Below are positions 20,273 to 30,768 of a DNA stretch of 64,000 nt, in pieces (within the stretch, counting starts at the first letter, position 1; every line of letters begins with the position of its first letter). Origin of the DNA: Hyposmocoma kahamanoa (lineage: Eukaryota > Arthropoda > Insecta > Lepidoptera > Cosmopterigidae); NCBI RefSeq assembly GCF_003589595.1, contig NW_020653750.1, positions 8,473,742 through 8,537,741 on the forward strand, given 5' to 3'. Below the pieces are notes generated by a model, which saw nothing but the letters and a program-made list of their open reading frames with translations, made no database searches and was not told the origin of the DNA. A program made the translations under genes and the position numbers.

Positions 20273-20392
20273 GCGTTCAGCGGCACGTTCAAGGTTTGCG
20301 CGTACATTGTGTCTTGTGTTGGATGTTTCCAACTCAACATACACAAGTTTGCGCGCAATGTACGCACAAACCGTGTACACCCCGCTGAACGC
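20273..20392. repeat. 120-bp compound hairpin
   Basis: GCGTTCAGCGG at 20273 pairs with CCGCTGAACGC at 20392. The stem continues through GGTTTGCGCGTACATTG / CAATGTACGCACAAACC. The loop holds further stems CTTGTGT / ACACAAG and GTTGGA / TCCAAC. GC content is higher than the flanks. It may be a small foldback transposon inserted at the 3-prime end of the LINE remnant that follows. Confidence 0.65.
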
Positions 20393-21066
20393 ACCGCACC
20401 GTTCCGAATTTGGGGCCTACTTGGTACTTGGTGTAACGAGCTGGTGCCCGCAACTCGACGTCAATGCGCCTATTTTGCGTATGGTGAGTGAAGGGCCCTA
20501 CTCGTGCCACCTTAGCTCCTCCAGGAATCTCAGCAACCTCTTCGGTTTGCCGAAGACGTCGGGGAGGGACCTCGGCACTCCAAGGCACTTCGCCCTGTAG
20601 GTGGCCACGCCGGAACATTGTAGTAGGATGTGCGAAGTCGCTTCCTCCCCCATCATGCACGCTCTGCATAGAGGGCTGTGGTTTGTGATACCTAAATTAA
20701 AAAGGTGTTTTTGTTGTATGGATCATGACCCGTTAGGGCGGCAGTTAGAGTGCGAAGCTCTTGCCTTTTAAGTTTAATTAATTTTCCAAGTAGAGTGCGT
20801 TGAGCGTTAGGTGTTCTTCCCTCGCCTGTCTACAAACCGTAAGGGTAGTCCATGTGTTATTATGAGAAGATATCGTACCTTTGTTCTGGACCGTTGGTAA
20901 GGGATCCCTCCCTTACCAATGGTCCAGAACAAAGGTCATTATGGGTTCTAGTCCTACAGCGTCCGTCTCCGACCCTTTTCTGGCTAGTTCATGCGCTGCG
21001 TCATTGCCACATGAGCCGCTGTGTCCTTTAATCCACTGTAGAGTTAAGATTTGCGGCCTAATAGTG
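20393..21066 (-). pseudogene. I/R1-like LINE C-terminus with RNase H domain, decayed
   Basis: On the minus strand, 21060-20940 reads LTLQWIKGHSGSCGNDAAHE then LARKGSE, the C-terminal part of an RNase HI domain (GHSG..GN..A..LA..G). Further on, KLIKLKRQELRTLTAALTGH and then SPLCRACMMGEEATSHILLQ with CSGVATYRAKCLG give the Cys/His C-terminal module found in I/R1-superfamily LINEs. Stops and frame changes separate the blocks, and a 58-bp palindrome at 20878-20935 interrupts the RNase H exit. RT is absent (5-prime truncated at about 21066). Confidence 0.8.
20878..20935. repeat. near-perfect 26-bp-arm palindrome
   Basis: The arms 20878-20903 and 20910-20935 pair at 25 of 26 positions (CCTTTGTTCTGGACC.. 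against ..GGTCCAGAACAAAGG) around a 6-nt loop, inside the decayed RNase H LINE. It introduces a stop in the LINE frame. Confidence 0.9.
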
Positions 21067-21221
21067 TAGCGTCGGTATAAAACAACACAATGAAATATTC
21101 CTTTGATACTAGTAGAGTATTTTCAGAAAAAAATTAATATCTAGGTAGTAAAAACATGACGTTATGCAATAAAATAAATATTCATGAAATTAATTAATAA
21201 AACATTTTACATTATCAAGGC

Positions 21222-22220
21222 AATTCGACGGCCCCACCGAACAAACGCGTAAAGGACCGAATATACCTGTAAATGATCGAAAAAACAGCAATTTTACTGG
21301 AGCGATTAAAAACTTAAAAAATAATATTACACATTGGTGATTGGATATAGGTACTTACTTAAATACAATGTTTGATCAAATAAAAAAATTAACAGATAAA
21401 AAAACTTAATATCTTATATTAAAATATGACACACGAAAATATTGATAGTTTATCAGAAATCAATAAAAAACCCTTTTGAATTTTTATTCTAGTCAAAATT
21501 ACTTTGACGGATATTCGCTTGTAGTGTTTACACTATTAACCGTGGGGAAAGTTTATAACCTTCCGGACATCTAATTCAAGCCACCACGCATTTTCAGTAT
21601 TAAGTGACCTAAGCTTAAACAATGTTTGATTGATCAAAAACTATTATGCAATTTTGAAACTAGTATTAAACGTCTTTTCCATAAGTCCTTGTTGGGAATT
21701 TGGATTTGCAAAACCGGGGAAAAATTTTTCTACGATGATAACACTATTTTTATGTCCTTTACGATAAAAATGCGAGGTGGCTCGTATTATTTGTGTCCGG
21801 GAGTAAATTTACTTTAAAATATATAACATAATATCACTCTGTTTTATTTGGATTATTACGATTTGTCAATGTGAATATTATATTGTTACATGGTTATTCT
21901 AGTAAGTGGTCATAAATATCAAAAGTGCAAAAATGCATCACAATTTTAAAGATTTTTAAAGATTCCCACGAAAATATTAAAAAGTAAGTTTGATATAAAC
22001 TTGCTAGAGTATATTGTGTGCAAAATACGTACTTACTTGCAATATTCGTGCGAGATTGTTGATTTTATTTTCCATACAATTATTGGAGGACCGAATAATT
22101 ATAAAAATTAATTAAATAATAATCTGAAAAAAACTGTGATTATTATTTTGAGCGAAAAAATGCAAAAAAAAATACGGTAAAAGCGTTTCTTACACGTTTA
22201 TTCGGTGGGGCCGTCGAATT
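21222..22220. mobile_element. 999-bp non-autonomous TIR transposon
   Basis: The ends AATTCGACGGCCCCACCGAA (21222-21241) and its exact complement TTCGGTGGGGCCGTCGAATT (22201-22220) are perfect 20-bp TIRs that continue imperfectly (CAAACGCGTAA / TTACACGTTTA). The interior is AT-rich with only a small open frame (21626-21817) without motifs. No other copy is in the window. Superfamily unassigned and no clear TSD. Confidence 0.75.
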
Positions 22221-23147
22221 AAGTGTACATATGCAAATTTATAGTTACTATACACTTCACAAAAATAGCAGCATTAAAAACCATACGATTACATAAAGAT
22301 AAAATTTATCGAGCAAGTTTTTTCATCAACTTACCGATAATGAATTCAGGGTTTTATTTTCGCATTATCCAGTGTTAAAGCCGCGTCGCGGCTCTACGGC
22401 GTACGTGAGAGTGTTGAAATCACTTTCCTGGAGAACTTTTATAGCATTTTATTGTTTATGTGCCCCAGGCCATTACCGCACTCCAGCGTGAATTATTTGG
22501 CAACTTGCGACCGCCTCCATTAGCCGATTTATGGTCTAGCTCAAATTCTACGTAATCTAAACCAGAAGCATGTTACCGCAAAATCGTCGTAACTGCAGCT
22601 CGAGCAACGACTTCAACAATATCTAAAATAACAAAATCATAACTTTTTAGGGTTGCCAAATATGTTTTCAGTGAAAAAATCTGTACACTCGGCCTCGGTT
22701 AGCGTTAGTTAGAGTTAGTTAGCTAACGTCACTTTTGACGTATGATCGGCAAAAATACGGCTGTCACATTTTGAAATGCCGCGTTTGCTTCTTAGAGGAT
22801 AGAAAAAGGTTTGCTTAGACTATTTTGTTTCCATCCTCTAAGTGCGTTTGCCGTTTTTTAATTGTGCCACAGGTTTTTTTTTACTTATTTGACACACATT
22901 TCAATAAACATTATCAAATACGCACAATATCTTAAAAATCATAACTGCACCTAAGGGTGCGGTCTTGAAGGGTCTTCGGGCTTATGTTAAGATATAAGCC
23001 CGAAGGCAAAATTTATCTCTTCTTCGAACTGTCGATTTTCTCGAGCTTTTCGAAAAAATTTACACTTACAAAAGCCTGCTGGTTTGATTCCATACTGTTG
23101 AATTAATTTCTATCCACATACATAATTACTACATATCAAGAAACTAA
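22221..23147. other. no gene; two hairpins and a GTTAG cluster
   Basis: GTTAG units cluster at 22698-22720. About 22790-22843 holds CTTAGAGGATAGAAA against TTTCCATCCTCTAAG. 22974-23005 is a perfect 12-bp stem (CTTCGGGCTTAT / ATAAGCCCGAAG) with an 8-nt loop. It is not a bacterial-type terminator context, and its function is unknown. Confidence 0.45.
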
Positions 23148-23470
23148 GCCACACTAGCAATCAATCTAAAACAATAATTAATTATTTCATTAAAAATAAT
23201 GAAACTAATTACTCTTACATCGAAGCGCAACGATCGATACGATACGATCGAACGATAAAACGATCGTACCGTGGACATAAATTTAGTAGGTATATACTAA
23301 ATCTATGACACCGAAATAATAGCCCCTCAGACCTTTGTGATTTGAAACTCTGAGTCCCATCTCATCATTTATTATCTTATAAAAAGTAAGAATAAGATTC
23401 CAATTGGTAATCAAAATTTGCCATTTTCGAGTTAGATTTAGTATCTATGGCACCGGAGTAGAAAACAAGC
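23148..23470 (-). repeat. dispersed repeat family B, copy 1
   Basis: Reverse complement of 51600-51845: CACACTAGCAATCAATCTAA, TTACATCGAAGCGCAA, AGTAGGTATATACTAAATCT, CCCCTCAGACCTTTGTGATT, ATTCCAATTGGTAATCAAAA. Family B includes the hairpin block of family A joined to unrelated flanks. An extra ACGATCG-rich stretch (23230-23270) is found only in this copy. Confidence 0.7.
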
Positions 23471-23548
23471 ATCATGCCGTGCATTCTACACTCACTAACC
23501 GATCGCTCACCTCGCACGGTGTTGAAGCCGGTGTACGATCATATACTT

Positions 23549-23850
23549 TATTAGCAGTAGAGCTCCTTGTGAAAGAGTTTGTCCAGAGAATTACTGCCAC
23601 TTTACCTAATTCTACCGCCAAGCAGTAATGTGAGCTGCTACGTTCCGGCTTTGAAGGGTAAGGGTGCTGATGAAGTTACAGGCACATGTGACTTGTCAAC
23701 TTGTCTCAGGGTGACGGGCGCAGTGGCAGTGTCCCTCAGATCTTGACTATTTAAAACTCTGAGTGGCACGGAAACTGTTATGGACAGGCGTGTAGCTTAC
23801 CATCAGGCACACGACTTGTTCGTCGCGTCACTTGTTATTATAAAAAAAAA
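23549..23850 (+). repeat. family A element, copy 6, full length
   Basis: TTAGCAGTAGAGCTCCTTGT to ATTATAAAAAAAAA, with all internal blocks present. Confidence 0.85.
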
Positions 23851-25269
23851 TATTTTCAACCCTCTCTCTCGGTCCAATTTTGTATCTCTAAATAATTAAT
23901 GTACATCAATATAACAATACATACAAATGTACATCATAAAATAACACGTATTAGTAAAAACGCATCGTTTATTTAGTTATAAGCATTCATGAAACGTAAA
24001 TTGGACCTTCATTAATTATTTACGACCAATCTTCCTCGTCACGCATAATTATGACACCCGGCTCATTACACAGAGAAATTCTTATCATCATTTTAAATAA
24101 AATGTTACAAGTGTAGTCCATCTAATTATTATTCCGCTTATCTCGCAAAGGGAATAAAATAACGCGGGTCTGGACTGAACACCGGAATCACTAATTAACG
24201 TCTGACGGAGTTTCACCATTTTTCGTCCGCTACAAATGTTCCTTTTCCGTTTGTGCTAGACTTTTGTTGTTTATTTTCTTAATAATAGGCTTAGCCTTGC
24301 TTATGTGCTTAATTTTCTCTTCTAGCCGAATTTCGCTTATTTTTCTTAACACAATTTGTAAATATGCTTAGATTTAGATATACGCTTTCTTTATTGCATT
24401 TGGTTTTTAGTAATCTCAGTGGAATTTTAGCGCAAACTGCGTAATTTTTTCTTATATTTTATGTTCATCATATATGGCCACTTATTACTTCCACAATGAC
24501 ATGTTTTCCTTTAATGCTTTAAAATCATGCGTTACTAAGGATGCTTTTATATAATCTACACTGGATACAAATCATAAACGCTATTTGCAACAGTTTAAAT
24601 GTTGCAATGTCATAAACCTTCTTACAGTCAGAGTAAAGTAAGGCTACAGAGAAATATTAATTGCACACTTTGCAGTTGAGAAATGTGCTTTTTCGCTGAC
24701 GAGCTAGCGTGAGCGAACCCTATTTGTTATTTTCAAGAGATACTTTAGATAATAGATCTTCCAGCTCGAGTCAAAGTAAAATCTATTCCTGAATTTTTAA
24801 ATTGAATATTTAAAGCATCTTATGAAATTGATCTGGAATAATGTTTGAAGATTCTTATAATTCATTGAAATTTATGAATATTAGAGACTTGTGGTTCATG
24901 ACTACTAGTTACAAGTTTCTTACCACGATATGGTAAGAAAAATATTTCTATGTCCTTAAATCTGGTAAATACCTCTTGTCAGTTAACGCAAGTGGTATGA
25001 ATGGTGTGACAACTATAATATTTCATTAAGAAGAATAATAAAAAAATAAAAATAAACGTCCGTAGTAAATGTTGTCTCGTAGTTTTGTAATTTAGCCTAA
25101 TCATTCAACGAACTCTATAATGTATAAACTACAACACGTGTAACCGTCAATCATTGTATAGCACCCATCGACTAAACGTTAAATATGTCTCATGTGAGAC
25201 TACTAGCCATTCACTCAAGGTTCATTTTTAACTAATTATTCCTGTAAATATCATTTCAGTTGACAATTT
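23851..25269. other. long stretch with nothing identified
   Basis: No repeat match within the window and no coding frame. It could be unique intronic or intergenic DNA; I cannot judge conservation from one sequence. Confidence 0.4.
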
Positions 25270-25547
25270 TTAACCGACTTCAGAAATTAGGAGGAGGTTG
25301 TCAATGCGTCTGTATTTTTTTTGTATATATATATATATATTACGCGGTAACTCGGTGCTTGTGAACCGATTTTGATAATTCTTTTTTGTTGGAAAGAGGG
25401 TTCCTCAGTAGTGGTCCCATTTAAATTTAAAGAAAATATTCCACCTCTAAGGGTGGCAAACTAGGGATTAATCAGTTTCCGGTAATCGATTTCTGTAAAA
25501 TTGGCAAATAGATGTAATTCCACGAACTTTTGAGGTCGGTTTTTTAA
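25270..25547 (+). mobile_element. lepidopteran AACCGAC / GGAGGAGG TIR element, near complete
   Basis: It begins TTAACCGACTTCAGAAATTA and GGAGGAGGTTGTCAATGCGT, contains a (TA)n run, TGAACCGATTTTGATAATTC and TTTTTTGTTGGAAAGAGGG, and ends TTTTGAGGTCGGTTTTTTAA, giving inverted AACCGAC ends. I recognise this as a widespread lepidopteran repeat. Partial copies lie at 14263, 44478 and 47640. Confidence 0.75.
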
Positions 25548-26248
25548 GTACTCTGAGACTGAGATTATAATTCTACAACAAGTCAGGGCCTAAACAATGA
25601 AAATATCTAAATTAAGAACATAGCGTAATAAGGCAAGTCGTTCGGAACGTAGGATTGTCATTTATTAGTTTAGTTGTACCTACAGATTGTAAACATAATT
25701 TGAAAAAATTAAGGTAATTATCATAGTATTCTCATCATATATTAAAATAGCCGTTGTCAGATGCAGTACTAACTTATATTTTTATACCAGTATTAAAATA
25801 TGGTAGCTCAATTGTAGGAGTATGATTATGAAATAGGAATGAAGTGCTTATTTGAAATTTCGTTCGAAGAATCTTCAAGCCTCTATCTTGAAAAGTTATC
25901 ATTTTACAGATGTGACTTTATTACACCAAGGAAGCGATTTAGTCATGTTATGATTGATACCATCAGGTATCTTAATAAGCTAACTTAATTAAAGTATATG
26001 TTTTTCAGTATAGACTTTGACTTCTTTGTATTTTATACCAACTAATCTTGCTCTCCATATACGAGTATAATACCATGACATCAGACAATGGTGAAATGCA
26101 TACATTACAATACAATTACCAGCAGCACAATATCTCGGGCTGCAATACAGCGCCATTGTTTCAGCGAATTAATAAATCAGCTCAAATTGTTGCTGTTACG
26201 CGCTTTCACTATTATACTCCCTGTTTGCAAGTTTGTTATTTATTCCCA
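25548..26248. other. no feature identified
   Basis: AT-rich; no supported feature. Confidence 0.4.
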
Positions 26249-26310
26249 GCATTGACCTACTAACAAATGGACGTCGGTTCGCGCTAAAAGTGTCCGCACC
26301 TATAGGTGTT
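26249..26310 (+). mobile_element. MITE family R, left-end fragment
   Basis: GCATTGACCTACTAACAAAT then GGACGTCGGTTCGCGCTAAA and AGTGTCCGCACCT match the ends of the element at 40179-40401. The right end is not found nearby. Confidence 0.5.
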
Positions 26311-27159
26311 ACATTGTGTATACAGTGTATACAGTCTTAGTTTGTTCGACAAACAACGCGGTTGTCAATAATGCTGTAGTAGTATATAAAAACTTGTAAA
26401 AATTACTGCAGTAAAGTGTGAAAACAGGATTTTCTATCATATTTTCACTAAACAAATATGTTGTGTTATCACAGTTATCATTTAAAAGGGATATTTTGTA
26501 CAGTTGCATAGTATTTAATTTATATTTATATTAATCGTAAATATAAATTACAAAAGCAAACAAAATAATCAAATAGCTAACTGTCTTTTTTGTACACATT
26601 GCATGTGCAAAAGACGGAAAGAGACCCATTACGTCAATTTCAAGAAGCTTATATAAACTTCTTGGTCATTTTCAATTGTTTGAACCATAAGCGATTGAAA
26701 TATTTGGAACTAAAAAATTAAAGAGTCGCTTTGATTTTAATCTTATTTTTAAAATGATTTTTTATTAAACGTTAGCTATAACTAACAAAATATTGTTGTA
26801 CTTGTTTCACGGCTTGGGATTACCTATTAGAAGTCGGAAAATACATTTGGCCGAAATAACGTTAGCTCGAATTTTCATAATGTCAAATAAACTTTTTTAG
26901 GAATATTACAAAGCACGTTTAGTTCACGTTTAGTTGGAATATCGCATAGATTTAGTATATAGGTACCCATAGATTGGCAATGCAAGTGAAAGAGCGTTAG
27001 TATACACGTATGTTAGAGCGAGATGGGTAGACGAGACCACTTCATTATACGCTATGAGCCTGTATGAACCTAGGGTCAGCTGACAACAAAACAAATTTCG
27101 TTTATTTTTGAAAAATAATAATGGTTTTAAAATGTGAAATTGTGTTAAACGGACGTTAT
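26311..27159. other. no feature identified
   Basis: No supported gene. The open frame 26930-27235 (minus) overlaps a dispersed repeat at its start and has no motif. Confidence 0.35.
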
Positions 27160-27230
27160 TAGTCATGGCATGGACCAATAACCCAAGAGGACTGCTAATC
27201 TCCATATTAAAAATCGTAGCTCTGAAAAAG
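27160..27230 (-). repeat. short dispersed repeat, inverted partner of 31220-31270
   Basis: CATGGACCAATAACCCAAGA then GGACTGCTAATC is reverse-complemented at 31225-31265 (GATTAGCAGTCCTCTTGAGT, TATTGGTCCATG). The pair lies outside the larger foldback at 27572-30768. Confidence 0.55.
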
Positions 27231-28383
27231 GTCAAAATTCCGTCTTATTTCTAGATGGCGCTGATCGATAGCCTGGAATTAGTTTATATTTACGTAAATG
27301 GCCATGGATATCGATTAACTCCTCTTTTATAGGAAATATAGTAGATATTCTATTTTTCTTGTAATGTTTTTCAAATATTTAGTAATAAACTAAAATTATT
27401 CTCTGAACTTCGATATTTATGCGTATCAATAGATGGCATTGTTCGTTGTTAACTAATTAATAACGTAACGCTTGCGAATATAGTTAGATGGCGCAAATCC
27501 TAAACAAAATAAAAGAATACTTGGAAGTATCTATAAAAATCTGAGCAATATAGTATAACCTAAAGGAAGTCTAAATGGTCATCCGTTTGCGGTGGCGCAC
27601 AGTGGGCCCAAATTGATAATTCTTGGACATAGGAATAACTTGTGGAGTATCGAGCTAATTTTTTTATGTGATAGACAATAACACTCCTAACAACTTTTAT
27701 TCTTGTATGATTTCTTGAAAAGTTGATAGTTTCAGAGAAAAAAAATATTATTTTTTTTGTGGAGAAATATACATTTTGTTCTTTATCTCAAAATATACGA
27801 AAATGTAGTGTGCGTGGGTTACTTACAGTATAGTTCCAATCATTTTCTATGTAGAAAAAAATAATCCGTCTGCATGTACTTGCGGCTTTGTAAGTAGAGG
27901 TGCGGCAAAATTGCTAACTCTTTTATGTACTTTTTTAACAAAATACATGAGCTTCGACTAAAGAAAATTTAATTTTAGTGCTAAATTACACAGAGCGTTA
28001 TAACAATAACACGAAAGTTAAGTAGAAACTAGTATATTGTGTTTTATTTTTTAATAAATAACAAATCTAACATTTTGACATCTTTTTACTCGTAAAGCCG
28101 CAAGTACCTGCTGATGGATTGTTTTTTTCTTGATAGAGAATGATTGGACTTATACTGTAAATAAACCACACATTACATTTTTCTACAATTCGAGATAAAA
28201 AAATAAAATGTTTATTTCTCCAAACAAAAAAAAAACTAAAATTTTTTTTCTGAAACAATCAGCTTTCCAAGAAATTACATAACAATAAAAGTTATCAGGA
28301 ATGTTATTACGTATCATGTGAAAAAAATCAGCTCTGTATTCCTAAAATTGTATCATGATTAAATAATTATTTAGCCTAAAATT

Positions 28384-30445
28384 TATAAATAAATAAAATA
28401 AAATAAAATAAAATTCGTTTAATTCGGGCAACAAAGACCCATAGACATTATACATCACATTACATCAGTCATTACAATACATTAAAAATCAAAGTGTAAT
28501 ATGCTAAATCAAATTATATTATATTAAATTAAGATTATAAAAATTTTATGTCAATCGCTAATGCTAATCAAATAAATTTTGTCCCTACTCAAACAAATAA
28601 GAGAAACAATACGAGTGCATCAAGATTATCAGTTGATTCGATTTGATTTATTCGATTGGCTCCATATCCGGCAGTCTAGCGGACGTGCTTATTACAACAG
28701 TGCCGGATATAGGGGCAATCTAGCCTTCCAGCTATCATGGACAGGACGCTATTGGGGCTGGCCCGCACTCTGCGCACCAGTGATGTGCATCTTTTGCGCA
28801 TGGTCGCGTGAAAGCAATCGGTTCGTGCCGCCGCAAACATACCAGAGGCGCTGCAGGAGCGGGGCAGCCCCACCAACGCCCTGAAAGCATTATTAAATTG
28901 TACACGGAGCGTACTGTACGCTCTTTGCGAGTAGTTAGCCCACAGGGCGCACGTGTACAGTGACGTACAATACGCACGAAAGAGAGTAATCTTTACTGCG
29001 ACTGAACTTCGCGCAAATCTGCGAGCTAACATATTTGCTCTCCTAGACAGGGTTCTCCTCTCACGTTCTATGTCATCACTGTCTCCGAGGCCGGCCGTTA
29101 CCATATGCCCTAAATACTTGAAATGGTCCACTCTATCCAGAGGGACACCATTAAGGTATACTGGTGGTACATTTCGTGGGAATTTGGCACCGCCAGTCCC
29201 GAAGACCATGAATTGACTCTTAGTGACGTTATACTTTAAGCCGTGCTCAACGGCATACCTCTCGCAGACTCGCAACAGCTGTCTTAGGCCACAGACCGAC
29301 GCACTCAACAAGACCATATCGTCCGCATAGCTAAGGTTATTGACACAAACGTCATCAATGTGGCAGCCGACATGGTGGCCGCTGAGCTCGACGATCAGCG
29401 CGTTCATGTAAATATTGAACAAAGTCGGAGAGGTTAAGCCACCCTGCCTGACACCACACTGGAGCCTATACGAGTCAGATACTGCACCCGCCCATCTGAC
29501 GCTGTTAACCTGGTGTGCATACCAATACTTAAAGATGTTTATGAGTTCGCGAGGTAGCCCTAAATTCTCTAGTTTATTCCACAAGAGATTGTAGTCCACC
29601 AGGTCGAAGGCCTTAGACAAGTCGAGGAAACACCCATACACCGGCGTTCCACGAGACGTATAATATCTAACGGTGTGCTTAAGACAGAGTATAGCACTTT
29701 CTGTAGACAATTTGGGTCTAAAACCAAATTGGTTGTCGTGCAAAATGACGTATTTCTCTAGCTGCGAGTTAAGCACACCGTCAAACACTTTGGCAATCAC
29801 CGTGGCAAGGGAAATGGGCCTATAGTTGTTTTTATCGGCAAGGTCACCCGTCTTATTTTTCACTATGGGTATTACCACGGTTTTCATTAGATCCGCCGGT
29901 AAATAGGAGTGGTTCACGCACAACGAGTAAAACATGGCAAGAACTCTACATGTATGAGGTCCTTCATGCTGCAGGTGCTCGATGCTGAGGCCATCGTGAC
30001 CTGGAGATTTTCCTTTGGTCATGTTTCTAATAACATTCAACACATCCTTTGCTGTGACTCCACGGTTGACTGTCCCGCTCAGCTCATCAGCATCGAACAC
30101 CCGCTCCACCAGATCCAACGGAGACTTGACAGTGAAATGGCTACGGTAAATATTTGCAATTTCTCCATGATCACACACACCGTCGACGCCCAATGGGCGG
30201 CCCGGCTTTAAGTTCTCTTTCTTTACAGCCTTCCAGAAACTTCGAAAATCACCCTTTGAATGTCTCTCCGCTAGGGCATCCATCCTTATTTGGTCTTGAT
30301 GATTTTGGCACCATTTTAATCGTGATTTGAATACCCTTCTACTATTTATACTTTTTATTTCCGTTATTTTTAATTATCTTCAGATTAATTTATACTGGGT
30401 TGTTGGACTTTATGCACTGTTTGTAATGGATGACATATTACACAC
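28384..30445 (-). mobile_element. 5-prime-truncated non-LTR retrotransposon
   Basis: The 3-prime end is an (AAAAT)n-type tail at 28384-28412. The sense strand is minus, with about 260 bp of 3-prime UTR before the stop codon at 28676. The RT frame stays open upstream to about 30372. No endonuclease is present, so the copy is 5-prime truncated. It lies between arms of the surrounding foldback. Confidence 0.8.
28676..30283 (-). CDS. LINE reverse transcriptase, 535 aa, uninterrupted
   Basis: Encodes an RNA-dependent DNA polymerase for target-primed reverse transcription. Visible RT landmarks: SPGHDGLSIEHL (about 94-105), NNYRPISLATVIAKVFD (about 152-168), QFGFRPKLST (185-194), motif A GCFLDLSKAFDLVDY (217-231), motif B CGVRQGGLTSPTLFN (276-290), motif C NLSYADDMVLL (316-326), and thumb HFKYLGHMVT. 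The C-terminal tail contains DCFHATMRKRCTSL and CPYIRHC. There are no internal stops over the whole length, unlike most RT remnants here, so it is a relatively young copy. The annotated ATG is arbitrary, since the frame stays open about 90 bp further upstream. The endonuclease domain is missing. Clade unresolved (CR1/Rex/Proto2-like style). Confidence 0.9.
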   Translation of the reverse strand: MDALAERHSKGDFRSFWKAVKKENLKPGRPLGVDGVCDHGEIANIYRSHFTVKSPLDLVERVFDADELSGTVNRGVTAKDVLNVIRNMTKGKSPGHDGLSIEHLQHEGPHTCRVLAMFYSLCVNHSYLPADLMKTVVIPIVKNKTGDLADKNNYRPISLATVIAKVFDGVLNSQLEKYVILHDNQFGFRPKLSTESAILCLKHTVRYYTSRGTPVYGCFLDLSKAFDLVDYNLLWNKLENLGLPRELINIFKYWYAHQVNSVRWAGAVSDSYRLQCGVRQGGLTSPTLFNIYMNALIVELSGHHVGCHIDDVCVNNLSYADDMVLLSASVCGLRQLLRVCERYAVEHGLKYNVTKSQFMVFGTGGAKFPRNVPPVYLNGVPLDRVDHFKYLGHMVTAGLGDSDDIERERRTLSRRANMLARRFARSSVAVKITLFRAYCTSLYTCALWANYSQRAYSTLRVQFNNAFRALVGLPRSCSASGMFAAARTDCFHATMRKRCTSLVRRVRASPNSVLSMIAGRLDCPYIRHCCNKHVR

Positions 30446-30514
30446 AGATTACACGAAGCTCATGTATTTTGTTAAAAAAGTACATAAAAGAGTTAGCAAT
30501 TTTGCCGCACCTTT

Positions 30515-30524
30515 NNNNNNNNNN
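30515..30524. other. 10-N assembly gap inside the foldback arm
   Basis: Ten Ns interrupt the right arm. By comparison with the left arm, the sequence matching about 27800-27895 is missing at this point, so the true gap is probably near 100 bp rather than 10. Confidence 0.7.
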
Positions 30525-30768
30525 TTAGATTTTCGTATATTTTGAGATAAAAAATAAAATGTATATTTGTCCATAAAAAAATTTTTTTTTCTCTGAATCT
30601 ATCAACTTTTCAAGAAATTATACAAGAATAAAAGTTGTTAGGAATGTTATTATATATCACATAAAAAAAATTTGCTCGATACTCCACAAGTTATTCCTAT
30701 GTCCAAGAATTATCAATTTGGGCCCACTGTGTGGCGTTCCGATATGACCGTTTGGGACCAATGCAATA

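Larger units (their letters stand above)
27572..30768. mobile_element. long-arm foldback transposon carrying a LINE
   Basis: The left arm (27572-27975) is the reverse complement of the right arm (about 30450-30768): for example GGGCCCAAATTGATAATTCT at about 27603 against AGAATTATCAATTTGGGCCC at about 30720, and AGTTAGCAATTTTGCCGCAC at about 30490 against the corresponding left sequence. A third, more diverged arm in the right-arm orientation lies at 28068-28375. The LINE 28384-30445 separates the two right-hand arms. Likely history: a foldback of arms A and B, with LINE insertion and either duplication or assembly joining of a second copy. A 10-N gap lies in the right arm. Confidence 0.7.

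Noticed and set aside
20152..20688. Overlapping open frames of 60-111 codons
   Set aside because: They are shadows of the 20273 hairpin and of the antisense strand of the RNase H LINE.
22698..22720. Telomere-like (TTAGG)n array
   Set aside because: The words are GTTAG with irregular spacing, only about five units; not the insect TTAGG repeat.
22974..23005. Rho-independent terminator (perfect stem)
   Set aside because: The DNA is eukaryotic, there is no upstream gene, and no T tract follows.
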